DNA of 64,000 bases from NCBI GenBank assembly GCA_964035795.1, contig OZ038321.1, forward strand, positions 2,879,418-2,943,417, written 5' to 3'. Of the stretch, positions 28,679-46,479 are shown in pieces; the stretch's first letter is position 1, and the number at the start of each line of letters is the position of its first letter. The position numbers were made by a program, and so were the translations under genes. The notes under the pieces were generated by a model, which was not told where the DNA came from, ran no database searches, and saw only the letters and a program-made list of their open reading frames with translations. The stretch is from Pterobdella sp. o SKG-2022. Taxonomy: Eukaryota > Annelida > Clitellata > Hirudinida > Piscicolidae.

Positions 28679-31306
28679 TTCTCAATGTAATGGTCAACAG
28701 GAGCCGGCAAATGGCTGTTTTGTTCGATATAAGAGGCGTGTGGGGGCCAGGATAATAAATAAGAGGCATATTCCTCCACCGACATAACTGTCTCGATCCC
28801 TAAACTCTCGTTTCTTGGTAGTGTTTAATCATAGAACTGAGTTGGGGTTTTCAAGACTCTAGCAGTTTCATGCTACTATAATAACACTAGTTTGTTTGTT
28901 TTCTATAATGATGGCATGGTCTATAAGAATAGTTATAACAGTTTTATTTACCGTTCAACAGACCCAAACAGTGATTTTAATTCTGGTTCGTAAGAGGCAT
29001 AATTGTCACGAAGGGCTTCAAATACCGGCTTCATCTCTCCTACAGCTAGCGTGTCTAGATACTGAATAATCAATGATCGTCAAATAATAAGCTATTTTAT
29101 TGATCAAAAGTTTTTTAAATTACTTCATCTAAATATTTTTGTGAGATCTCATCATCAAATCTATGAAACTCATGTGCGTAAATCACTAGAACACCTCCTG
29201 GTCTCAACACATTTGGGGTTTACGCCATTTAGCTTGAAAAAATTAAAATCATTTTAAACATCTAAAAATAAGTAAATGCCTTGAAACTCTCTCTGAAAAA
29301 CTTGCTCTGGTCAAACCAATGAACAGCGAGCCTTGAGCTAACTAGGTCAGTGGAATTTTCAGGCAATAACTGGGACACACACGCCGCATCAGCTTTTAAA
29401 AACTTCAAGTTGTCATTTTTCCCATGTTCCTTCAAAGAATAGGAGTCAAACGTAAATATTTTTAAGTTTATATACTTGATTTAAAACATGAATTTGTAGA
29501 GCGCTTTTCGTTGTCAATCAAAGCGCTTTCTAAATTCATTTCAGCGAAAACACACTGCGGGACAAATGCTAACTGTCGGCCCAACACCAGGTCAATCTCG
29601 GTAATTTTAAATAATTCATCTAATGCTCTACCAGCAGAGTTATACGGGTCAACAAATAACTAAAAAAACCTTGGTAGCTAGGTCGATTTGAGTTTGACTG
29701 GCGTCAACACCCAGAACCTTTCTGAATGAAAAAATCTAAATTTCATGAGTCCTCCAAAGCTACTCTACAAAAGCTGCCAGACTAACTTGAAATATTGAAG
29801 CAGAGGAGCGCTAGTGTTGCCATGCGCACAACCTACATCTAATGCTTGAGGCCACTTTCCATCCTCACTCTTGCCATATCCTGCATAGCAGCTTGCGTTA
29901 AAAAAAACAGACAAGAGTTTTCTCTAAAATAGCTAATCTTAAAACGCTTTGTGATGATAAAATGATATAGCGCAATTGAAATTCATTAAAAACTTTTTAT
30001 GCACTAGAGTTTGTATTTGAAATAAGTATAAAATGATTGGAAACTATAGAATATATGGAAACTTTCTTGCTAAACGATAGTTTTAGGGTTGTGGAAGTAA
30101 ACGATTAATTAATCGATTAATTTTTATAACGAAAAAAATTATTTTAACAATCAATCAAAAAATTTATACTGCTGAGTTATATAGGCAGTTTGCAACAGAC
30201 TGGGATATAACTAAAAGCATTATAGTTACTAAGAATGCAAAAAATATTATTTCAGCTGTGGTAAAACTGATTTTGCTCATATTCCGTGTTTGGCTCATAA
30301 AGTACAGCTGAGCATTTAGCACGGATTTGAAGCGGCTGATATCAAAGCATTGTTTGCCAATTGTCGGAAAATAATCGGCAATTTCAAGCTGTGGTTACAA
30401 CCGAATTGCAAAATTGGACTGTATCCAAGGTTCGCTGTAAGAGTTATAATGGCGACTCGAATCGTCGAGTTTTATACTTGAAAAATAGCTTCAATTCAAA
30501 ATGTCACAATGCTATTATTTAAAATAATTTAGAATTTTTTTTTAAAATTCGATAAATTAGTACAATAACACACAAGAACTACATCTTTTAGGATGAATTC
30601 GGATTTTTTGCTAACTGCCATGGTAACATCATTTAATATTTATTATGTAACGCTTAACCTGAATAATGAAAATAAAATTCTGAAAAATTGAAAAAAAATT
30701 AGTTATGAATTATTTCTGTAATTTCTTGCTATCAATCAATTATTGAAAATGTTTGATTCAGATAGTTTTAACCTTTAATTGATCGTTTCTAATAGTTGAC
30801 TATTGAATTTAAATTAATCGTTAACAGTCCTAATATTGAATAGTTTATGTCAGATATGACTAGTTGGTACTAACGAACTTTCAACTCTTATTATTGTCTT
30901 ATATCGTTTTAACCTATTGAACGCGAGGTAAAGACCTTTCAATCGAAACTAACAAAAAATAAGTCAACTGAAACTTAAAACAACTTTTAAAATTAAAAGT
31001 ATTTATTTAAGTGTTTTAATAAAGAATTTGTCTTCATTTCCCTTACTTTTGTCTCAGGCCATACTACGTCATCTCTATGTAATCCAGTTTTTGAACGTGC
31101 AAAAAAATAGGACATTAACAGCCGGTGGATTAATAGGGTGACCTACTTTTTTTTGTTTCTTCATCCAGAGCGCCAAAACTTGAGTTCACTTGGGAATTGA
31201 TCAACGAAAACAGCTCTTGTGGATACTTCATACAGCTTTTGAGGTACTCTTCAGTATGCCGAGTGTTCTCAAAGACTTTGAAAAAAGTCCTTCGATAATT
31301 TATCAT
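28679..31306 (-). CDS. Class I SAM-dependent methyltransferase, multi-exon
   Basis: Exons on the minus strand: 31147-31306 (start or first coding exon), 29787-29880, 29670-29721, about 29,300-29,429, 29124 to about 29,225, 28952-29061 and 28679-28714; the 3' end is unresolved. Peptides: TRHTEEYLKSCMKYPQELF (N-terminal block of this family), QALDVGCAHGNTSAPLLQYF (motif I, SAM binding), KVLGVDASQTQIDLATK (motif II, acidic residue), FLKADAACVSQLLPE, DLVSSRLAVHWFDQSKFFRE, VLRPGGVLVIYAHEF and HLPAPVDHYIEK. Joins 1-3 and the last two agree in phase. The join between WFDQSKFFRE and VLRPGG has no standard splice pair in frame, so there may be a non-GT donor or a frameshift. The first exon could instead begin at an acceptor at 31,285. 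Substrate unknown. Confidence 0.7.
30190..30400 (+). pseudogene. hAT-type transposase remnant
   Basis: The plus strand reads WDITKSIIVTKNAKNIISAV and, after a frameshift, HIPCLAHKVQLSI, a stop, then HGFEAADIKALFANCRKIIG NFK in parts. This is the T-x-NAxN...C.AH.LqL...k.r.ivg.fk block of hAT transposases related to ZBED proteins. At least one frameshift and one stop disable it. It sits inside the first methyltransferase intron, on the opposite strand. No terminal repeats were identified. Confidence 0.7.
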
Positions 31307-31443
31307 TGTTTTTTGTATCCTTCTTCCAAGCAGCATCTTCAACCAGAAAAACTGGAGTTGACGATGAATGTGTTTTTTATAACAGTTTGAGCTATTAAAT
31401 TACTTTTTGGAACAATGATTTTTTCAAAAGCCAAACCATAAAA

Positions 31444-31821
31444 TGAATATAATTTCAGAACACTAATAAGTTTATTAAGATACGAAGCTTTTCGTTAACA
31501 ACGTAACATTTTCAAGTATGAGAAACTGTCTTATGTTACTATGGCAACAGATAAAAGTTAATTCTAAACCCCATAATTATTGCAAAAAATATTACTAAAA
31601 TAATACAGTGACGTGGACTATAATGTAAATCATTAAAATTCAAAACCCTACTTTAAATGACCATAAGGACGTAAGGAATTTAATATTATTTAGAAATGGT
31701 GTTACATAATATGCCTTATTTCATTATTTTAAATTTTACTTTGTTGCTTTTAATTTACATGATAGTCCTTTTCATTCCATATCTCAAATTAAACTTACTA
31801 GTGTTCTGAAATTATATTCAT
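31444..31821. repeat. Family B element, long form (about 380 bp)
   Basis: The left end GAATATAATTTCAGAACACT, AATAAGTTTATTAAGATACG, AAGCTTTTCGTTAACAACG matches the hairpin at 23,161. The right end ACTAGTGTTCTGAAATTATA TTC is the inverted counterpart. Between them is about 260 bp with no hairpin match. This may be a less deleted relative of the short hairpins, or a hairpin opened by an insertion. Confidence 0.65.
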
Positions 31822-32023
31822 TTTTGAAACAAGTTTAATATTCTTCAATACAAATTAATTAAGCTTATAATTTATACCGACCTCTTATTACAGCTATTTA
31901 TTTTTTATGTACACATTGATGTTAATACATATTGGTATTAATCTTTTAAAGTGTTTATATAAAATATACTGAGCTTTTCGTAAAGTGAACTATCAGGTCC
32001 ACCAACCATAATCCTACCAAATG

Positions 32024-32029
<6 letters not shown>

Positions 32030-32071
<42 letters not shown>
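32030..32071. repeat. (TA)n microsatellite
   Basis: A pure TA tract of about 40 bp in the spacer between the methyltransferase and AKR genes. Confidence 0.95.
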
Positions 32072-32074
<3 letters not shown>

Positions 32075-32435
32075 TGGGTAGCTATCATGATAGTTAAATA
32101 CAAACAATATTAATTAACTAGCAAGGCATGTGTTAATCATGATTCCATGCTTTACTTGAAGTTTTAAGCATTGTCTAAAATTTTCAGTTTCGTATACCGC
32201 CTAAAAATGTTGTTTAAATGAATGAATGGTTGATAAGCCAAATGAACTACTGGGAACACTGATAACCTATCCATTGACCATGAAAGCTATCAGCTTTTCA
32301 TAATTAAAACTAGAATTTAAACAAAAAATAATAATGAATAAGGATATAAATTGAATCAATATTCTAAATTTGAAGAAAGCATTTTTAAAGAATTTAACTT
32401 CACAGAGACATCTTGTGTATGTTTTGTATAGCAAT

Positions 32436-32590
32436 CAAACTTCAAAAACATCAATTGAGGATTCGTACATTTATTTGAAAAAAAAGCTATAATTGACGAT
32501 AAGTATAGCCTCATCATAAAACTTTAGCACTGCTTTTATTTTAAATGAATGTATGAATCCTCAATTGATGTTTTTGAAGTTTAATTGTTA
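32436..32590. repeat. Foldback element related in design to family A
   Basis: ACTTCAAAAACATCAATTGA at the left returns as TCAATTGATGTTTTTGAAGT at the right, with inner GTACATTTATTTGAA and TTTAAATGAATGTATGAATC arms. The layout (AAAACATCAA, then an ACATTTATT word, then ATAAGTATAGCCTCATCAT) parallels family A copies at 8,690 and 37,853 although the sequence differs. GAGACATCTTGTGTATG just outside recalls the outer ends of that family. Confidence 0.7.
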
Positions 32591-32959
32591 TAAATCAACT
32601 TGCTTTGAACAGTATAAAAATTAACGACTAGAAACTCTTTAAATCTTTGCTACTTTGAATGACTTTATTGGAATAATAAAGGTTAAAAAACGAACTTTTT
32701 GAGAATGCATAGATGTATTATATAATATAATATATTATCAAGCTCGATATCTTTATTTTTATAAAAACGAATTTATTTAAATATTTACCAAATTAAAATA
32801 AAACTCCAACTGTTTTAAAAAACCGTTCAAGTTATTTTAAAAAAAGTTCTACAACAAATCCTTCTGAAAAAAGATTGTACGACTGAAGGTCTTTTTCTTC
32901 CCTTTATTTATAAAGCGCGCAAAACAAAGAATAATAATATCAACGATAGAAAAATTTAA

Positions 32960-33195
32960 ATTTTGAATTATTCAAATACTTTGGCTTCAGAAGGAGACCT
33001 CGTATAACACTACCAACTGTCTTATCAGAAGACTTAAAAAGAACTGAAACAATTGCTTCACGTGAAAACCTCAAAATACCACTAAAGCTATCTACTATAG
33101 ACGATTTAACTGAACTTCGCAAGATAGCCGAAGACAGAAAACAATGGAAACTTCTCGTTGAAACAATTAACCTCGAATATTTTTTTCAACTATAA
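32960..33195 (+). pseudogene. LINE ORF2 C-terminal remnant
   Basis: The plus strand reads RRRPRITLPTVLSEDLKRTE, LKIPLKLSTIDDLTELRKIA and EDRKQWKLLV before a stop near 33,195. This resembles the basic tail after the reverse transcriptase in several LINE families (GRPxxTLP...L...A.DR..W..L). Only this tail is present, typical of a 5'-truncated insertion. The clade cannot be fixed from so little sequence. Confidence 0.5.
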
Positions 33196-33875
33196 TCCCA
33201 TTTTATTTTATTTTCTCGTTTTGACTCTTGCCCGACAATATATTCAATATATACATTTTTATTCTTAATATAATTTTACTGTGATAGGTGTGATGATATC
33301 TTTGATAGATTAGTCGAATGCCTATAATAATAATAACAATAATAATAAGAATAACAATAATAAGAATAATAATAATTATTATTATTATACTATGAAATAT
33401 ATTTAGAAAAAGTCAAATTTAAAATTTATTTCATTGATTAGATGTAATTTCTTTAAAAAAATAAATTATTTTTGTCGGATTATCTTCAACATTAAATATT
33501 AACAAAAGTCGAGATAAACCTTGGGAATTCAACGGCAAATTTCTTTCATAAAAAAAATTTTTGAAACTATATTTTGTAATTTTTTATAATATTTATATAA
33601 TCGGAACTATCCATATTTGTAAACCAAATTGAAACGAGCGAAAAATTTTTTTTATTTACATTGGGCACTTTATAAAAAAAGGTAAAAAAAGGTCAGAAAA
33701 GACACTCAGTCGTCTTACGTTGAAGAAATAGTTTTACTTTTGTTCACTCGATTTGATCCTATTAAAAGATTTCATTGATTGTATATATTACAGTTCATTA
33801 AATAAAATCTCCTTATATCACCTGGCCACAAATAAACGATATTTAAAAGTTTTTTAAATCTAGGAACTTTGAATA

Positions 33876-40809
<6,934 letters not shown>

Positions 40810-40823
40810 AGCGGGAAATTAAT

Positions 40824-40829
40824 AATAAA
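40824..40829 (+). promoter_or_regulatory. AATAAA, possible polyadenylation signal of the AKR gene
   Basis: AATAAA starts 15 bases after the AKR stop codon, implying a very short 3' UTR if used. A second ATTAATAAAATTC lies near 40,992 and is an alternative. Confidence 0.45.
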
Positions 40830-41067
40830 GCGGATAACTTATGTGATTATTCTCTACTGATATAATTTTCTAGATGATCAAAGAGATAATTATTTGTATA
40901 TTATGCCTTAAAACTTAGTTTTAAATAGTACCTGATATTTTATTTTTTTTTATCGGTGTTTACTTTTAACTTGTTTAAGTAGTTTTGATTATTAATAAAA
41001 TTCAATTGAAAGTCTTTCTAGTCATAAAATTTCACTAGCTCAACAATTATACATTTATGTCGGAAAT

Positions 41068-42055
41068 TATAGGGTTTTTCGATCATTTTTTCAATCTTTG
41101 CAATCATTTTTTAAATCTTTGCAATGACTTTTTAAATATTTTCGATGAGTTGAAAAACATATTTTCAATAAAATAATTCCCAAAATCTTAAAAATTTTTC
41201 TAAAACTTTCAATTAAAAAACTTTCGTTAGTTTTCCATGAACCTAAAATTTTGGGCATGTATTACTCTCTCTTTTTTGTATTTTCACAGTTCTTTTTCTC
41301 TGAAACCATTGTCAGGTTCTTCGAAATATAGTGGTACTTTCGAAGTGTCTGGTGGATTGTGCTGAGAAAAACTTTAATCATATGTTCGTTTTAACTTTAA
41401 GCACACGATAGCTGCAATTACTAGCTTAAAAAGCCAAACAGAATGAAAGCGCAAAAGTTTATAGTTTTTTCATGGCTGAGATTGAACCATAAAATTTCTG
41501 ATGATGATAGAGAGAGAATAACTTCGAAATCACTCGATGTGATATGGCAATTCCATAAAAGAAATAAGTTCCATGCTGTTAACGCCATTATAAGAAGTTT
41601 TTTAGAAACTGGTAAAACTACGAGGGCTCAAATGGGAGATAAAAAAAATCAAAACTTCCTCCATAAGTGAAAAAGTCACTTTTGTAGCACATTGATACAG
41701 ACTGCACGAGAACTTTGAAGGAACTTAAAGAATGGGTTCGGAATGAACATATGATTAAAGTTTCTCTCAGCACAATCGCACGGGCATTTCGAAAGTACCC
41801 CTATAATTTGAATAAGTTGACAGTGGTTCCAAAGAAAGGGAGCTGCGAAAATAAACAAGAGAAGAGAGTAAAATATTCCAAAATTTTAGGATCATGAAAA
41901 ACTAACGAAAATTTTTTAATTAAAATTTTCAGAAATATTTTTAAGATTTTGTAAACTATTTTCCGAATTTTTCATTAAAAATATTTTATTTACAATTTAT
42001 CGAAAATATTTAAAAAGTCATTGAAAGATTTAAAAAGTGATCGAAAAACCCTATA
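41068..42055 (+). mobile_element. Tc1/mariner-like DNA transposon with about 190-bp inverted repeats, inactive
   Basis: The left end TATAGGGTTTTTCGATCA and right end TGATCGAAAAACCCTATA mirror each other, with TA at both outer edges, as in Tc1/mariner insertions. The inverted repeats extend inward to about 41,258 (CCTAAAATTTTGG) and from about 41,878 (CCAAAATTTTAGG). Between them the plus strand keeps a transposase-like N-terminal part: RERITSKSLDVIWQFHKRNK, TGKTTRAQMGD and, after breaks, VSLSTIARAFRKYPYN, which looks like paired helix-turn-helix DNA-binding modules. The catalytic DDE part is missing. Confidence 0.7.
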
Positions 42056-42059
42056 ACAC

Positions 42060-45000
42060 CATTTTAACTTGATTATGGAACTTTCAATTAAATCACCCTT
42101 AACACCTAATCATCACCATCATTTTGAAAACAGTTCTCTTCGGCGTAACCCCTAATAATACTTTTAAAATTTTACTTGTTATCTTAGTAAACAATTTTGA
42201 TTTTTATCTGTTAAAAATATACTTTTACTCTTGTTAACTTGTTTGATTCTTAATTTTGATAAAATATATTCATTTTTGTTCGTGTTTGTTAAATTTCACT
42301 AAATACAAGCTGAATATATATTTATCATCTTTGTTTTTCAAAAATTGTTTTTGTCCTAAACATCCATTAAAACTAGATTTTCCGAATTAAAATGACCTTG
42401 CTCGTACCATCGTTATTTTTTCGTTTAAGTTGTTAGGTAGTCATCTGCGCAACTTGTGGCCTGGGGCATTTCAGCTAGAGTTTAGTAACCTGCGTGTATA
42501 ACTCTCCAGCCTCGAGCTATATTTTTGCAAAAGCGTCAAAAGTTTTATTATTTAAAGATACAAAGTTTGAATATTTTGGTGAAAAATTTTTGAAACTTTC
42601 TAGAAAAAAACTAGTTTCCTTGGTTCCCAGAAATGGTCTACTGTGAGGAATGGGGATTGAGTGGAGATGATGATGATGTTCTATGGGAGAGTGTTGTCTC
42701 TATGTAGATGAAGATTGTGGTTTAAGAAGGAAATTTTGATAAAATGGAAGTATTTATAGGAGTTTTAGAAAGGGATGTTGGTAAAGATGGGGTTTCTAGA
42801 TAAATATTGGTGAAATAGGGATAAATGTGATGGGTTTAGAGTAGGCTGGTGTTAATACGTCATAACATCATAGAAATCAAATACTATAATTATAAATCAT
42901 TAGGTCGTAATATCATAAAAACCGGATTTTATCGTGATTATAAATGATTACCTAAAAACTACTACTCTGGCTGATTAAATTTAATTGAGCAGCCAATCAA
43001 ACGAGCATGGTATAAAAACTGGGATTCTCCTTGAAACAGTATTTGGGCACGAGAATGGAAGAAAAATAAAATCAAAAAAATATATTTGGACGTGTAGGAT
43101 TTCAGTTATTTATTTTTTAAAAATTATTTAGTACAAAGCTCATTTTTATTATTTTTTAAATTGGTTTTGCAAACAAGTACTTAGTCAAATATTTTTTAAA
43201 AATTGAAATTTAGCTTAGCTGTACGTACTGTATAAAGATTTTTTTTGAAAGCCACAATAAAATGAATATAATTTCAGAACACTAGTTAGTTTAAGATACG
43301 AAGCTTTTCGTTACCATCGTAACATTTTCAAGTATAATTTTTACGTTGATAACAAAAAGTTTCGTATCTTAATAAACTAACTAGTGTTCTGAAATTAAAT
43401 TCATGTACTGAATAATGTTATAAGGAAGAATATACACATCAAAATAGTTTTTGTGATAATGATAACATGGAATCATACCAGCAAAATAAGTGAAAGGATT
43501 CACAATAATCAAAAAAAAAGCGTTTTACGATGACTTTTAAAATTTTTATCAATAAAGTTCATATCCAACTGTCTCGATATGTTTTTAGAAACTATGGAAA
43601 ATTTTTGGGAAATATTAAAGATGAAGGATTTTTTATAATGTTTGATATTTCATCAACAAATCTACAAACGTCTGCCCATATAGGTCGTAGGTCTACAAAA
43701 TTGTTCTTAGTATGTTTGTCCACCGTGAGACAGGTGTACTAAACTGCAAAAAGTTTTGATCTTTTGTGGTGTATTTTTTCTAAATTTACCAGTGTTAGTG
43801 TAGACAAAACTTCGCTAACTTCTTGAAACTCAAGTTCGAAATCGAACAAAATATTTTAGGTGTTTTTGATTTGAATTATATCAGTTACTTTGTGAAAAAT
43901 AATTTTCATTTGAAATCACCAAATTTTTACAATTTTTTATGAAAAAAATTTGTATAGCAAACATTTTTTCAACTAAACTAGAAAAATTTCTGCTGATATT
44001 AATATAATTGAAACTATGTATTTTTATTTGAAATCAGAACCTTCGAAAATAAAATTCAATGAAATTACTTTAATTTTTTAAATAAATAAATTAGTGTTTT
44101 TTTGTACAAAATTTCTTAAAAGTGAAATAAAAATTTGAAAAATTATTTTTTATAATATTTTCAAACCTAATGAAGCGCACTACGACTTCTAGTCACGCCT
44201 TGTTCTGGACAAGAAGTTTGCAGACGATTTTTTTTTGGGTCTTGTTGTCGTTTTCTTCTTTTTTCTAAAAGATTCACGGTTGGTTTTTGAATTTTATTGC
44301 AAGTTCTTAAAAAATTTCGAAATTAGGATAGCTTGAAAGACATTTATAGTGAATAAACACGAAATTTTATTTAAAAAAATATCATCAGGAATTTTTAAAA
44401 CTCCAGCTCACTTTCTCAAATATCTATTTGTTTTATAAACTTTTTTGTTCTTAAAAATTAAAAAAAATTGTTTCAGTTAAATGATTGATTGAAAACTCTT
44501 TAAATGGAACTTAATTATTCACACACGGATAGAATGCGTAATGGTGTAGTAGAACAGTGATATTCCTGCTCAATCTGCGTTTTTCATTTTCTCAAAATTC
44601 CACGAACATTTTAAACGCATTTATATAACCGCATTCGCCTGTTCAAACCTTTACGACTGCTCAAACGCTTTTTCAGCAAACCTAGATAATAAGCGCTTTA
44701 TAAATGAATTGATAATAATAAAAATATGTTTCAAACGTCATATAGAAAAACAATGAAACGCATTTGATTCTGTTGGATATACGTACTTCTATATCATGTT
44801 GAATTCTTTCTCTGAAACAACTGGTATTTTATTGTGATCCTTCTTGTATTAACTATCTTTAACTTAATGTCATTTTAAGTATTATTTATTCAATATTCAT
44901 CTATTTTACATCCACTCCATTGTATTAAAAGCTAAACAAACCTATTATTCCAGCCATTGATTAATAGTAATAATAATCTACGAAGCTCTTTGTAAAAATG

Positions 45001-45400
45001 TTTAACCTATGAAGTTTCAAGATCACTTTTAGAACTTTACTTTGTGTTCTTCGTTTTTGCCTTTTTTAATAATTTAGACTGATTTCTAATATAATCACGA
45101 CAAAGGCGGAGACATATACGAAAATGTCTACATAAATTAAAAGTTTCAAATTCAATTCGTGTTAAGTTTGACGAATTAGAATAAGTTTTGATAACTAAAA
45201 AGTTTTAATACCTTTTACATACCTACACAGTTATATCTAATACTCAACAGATGGTTATGATTATACTGCCAGCTCAACCACTTTTAGAACAAGTTAGAAT
45301 GCTCATAATTACATTTGAATACATTTTCATTCTGTCATGTCTGAAAGTTGAAAAAGGGTCGGTTTTAAACCGGCGACTTGTTTGAATTTAAGAAGTGGGT
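42060..45400. other. Mostly non-coding stretch
   Basis: No gene can be supported apart from the hairpin at 43,264-43,402. At 42,990-43,020 a CCAATCA word is followed 17 bases later by TATAAAAAC, a promoter-like pair, but no convincing open frame starts downstream. The open frame at 43,530-43,742 (70 residues) has no recognisable similarity and AT-rich codon use like the spacer. Confidence 0.5.
43264..43402. repeat. Family B hairpin, diverged copy
   Basis: GAATATAATTTCAGAACACT, GATACGAAGCTTTTCGTTAC on the left and AAAAGTTTCGTATCTTAATA, AGTGTTCTGAAATTAAATTC on the right form arms of about 60 bp with several mismatches. It is the clearest relative of the perfect hairpin at 23,161. Confidence 0.8.
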
Positions 45401-45407
45401 ATCGGTC

Positions 45408-45788
45408 AGCAAGCTTGCCGATAGCCTGCAGACTATTCGTCCGCAAGAAAAACAAACATTTTTTAGAGACAGCTTATGTATTTTTTTTATTAATTCAATC
45501 CTTCATTTTTATCGTCAAAATGAGGAAGATTTTAGATACATTAATTTTTTACAAAAACTAAAATTTTCGAAAAGTTTAACTTATAGACTGCAAGTATGAC
45601 ATTGTTTTTTCTAATTATTGATTTTGAAATTAATGAATTAGTTTTAAAATTTTGGAATAAATAATGTTAAACTAATATTTTGATGTTTTATTTCAAATTT
45701 TATGCGTTATGATGACCTAATAGCACTAGTATTGTTTTTCTTGCGGACGAATAGCCTGCAGGCTATCGGCAAGCTTGCGGACCGATAA
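45408..45788. mobile_element. MITE (about 380 bp) with palindrome-containing terminal inverted repeats
   Basis: The left end TATCGGTCAGCAAGCTTGCC, GATAGCCTGCAGACTATTCG, TCCGCAAGAAAAACAA is mirrored at 45,732-45,788. Each end also contains shorter palindromes: GCAAGCTTGC and, perfect in the right copy at 45,751-45,766, ATAGCCTGCAGGCTAT. The internal 270 bp is AT-rich and non-coding; GAGACAGCTTATGTATTTT near 45,466 resembles family A outer ends. Superfamily not assigned. Confidence 0.75.
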
Positions 45789-46479
45789 CCACTGATTTGA
45801 ATTTATGTAAGTTTTCAAAATGAAGTAATCTGTACTTAAAGATTAGAAACAAAAAGCCAATGTTCTGAATAAAAATTAACGGTTTAACGCCCAGTAGTGC
45901 TAGCTGTAGTTACACCACCAGAGTCAAAAGTTAAAAGCCTTGTCTTTCTTTTCGCGTTAAACATCTTATTTATGCTTAAATTTTCTAAGACCCCACATAG
46001 ACTTTTTCATCATGCTGTTCTCATCAAGCTAGATTTCAAAAAAAATATTTTTCAGCAAAATAAAGACTCATTTTGTGGCTTGTATAGCTCAGCTTTATTA
46101 GAATAGTTATTTAAAGTAACTAAGTTTCATTCGGTGTTTTGCCAACAGTTAGCACCTGTTCTACAGCGTGTTTTTGCTACCTTAAATGTTTAGCAAATGT
46201 CTTAAACTATGCGGAAAAGAGCTTTTTGAATAATTTTCTTTTTTCTTTGAGTCAAACGTAAATATTCAAATGAAACACTTTCAGGAAATTATTTTCTTCC
46301 ACGAAGCTTTTCTGATGAACCTACATTATCAATCATGTTGTCTATCATTACATGAAGTTACATAAATAAAATTTCTGGAAGAGATAAATGCAACCCAGTT
46401 TCTGGTATCGAGGCAGGAAATTTCCAGAAACGTTTGACTGAAAAAATTGAATCAATCAAAAAACCCTTGTTAGTCTAAA

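Noticed and set aside
29480..29610. Open minus-strand stretch between methyltransferase exons
   Set aside because: It contains an inverted repeat around GAAAGCGCTTTGATTGACAA and no methyltransferase similarity; probably intronic.
42990..43060. CCAATCA followed by TATAAAAAC as a gene promoter
   Set aside because: No open frame or splice chain of substance begins downstream; recorded only in the spacer entry.
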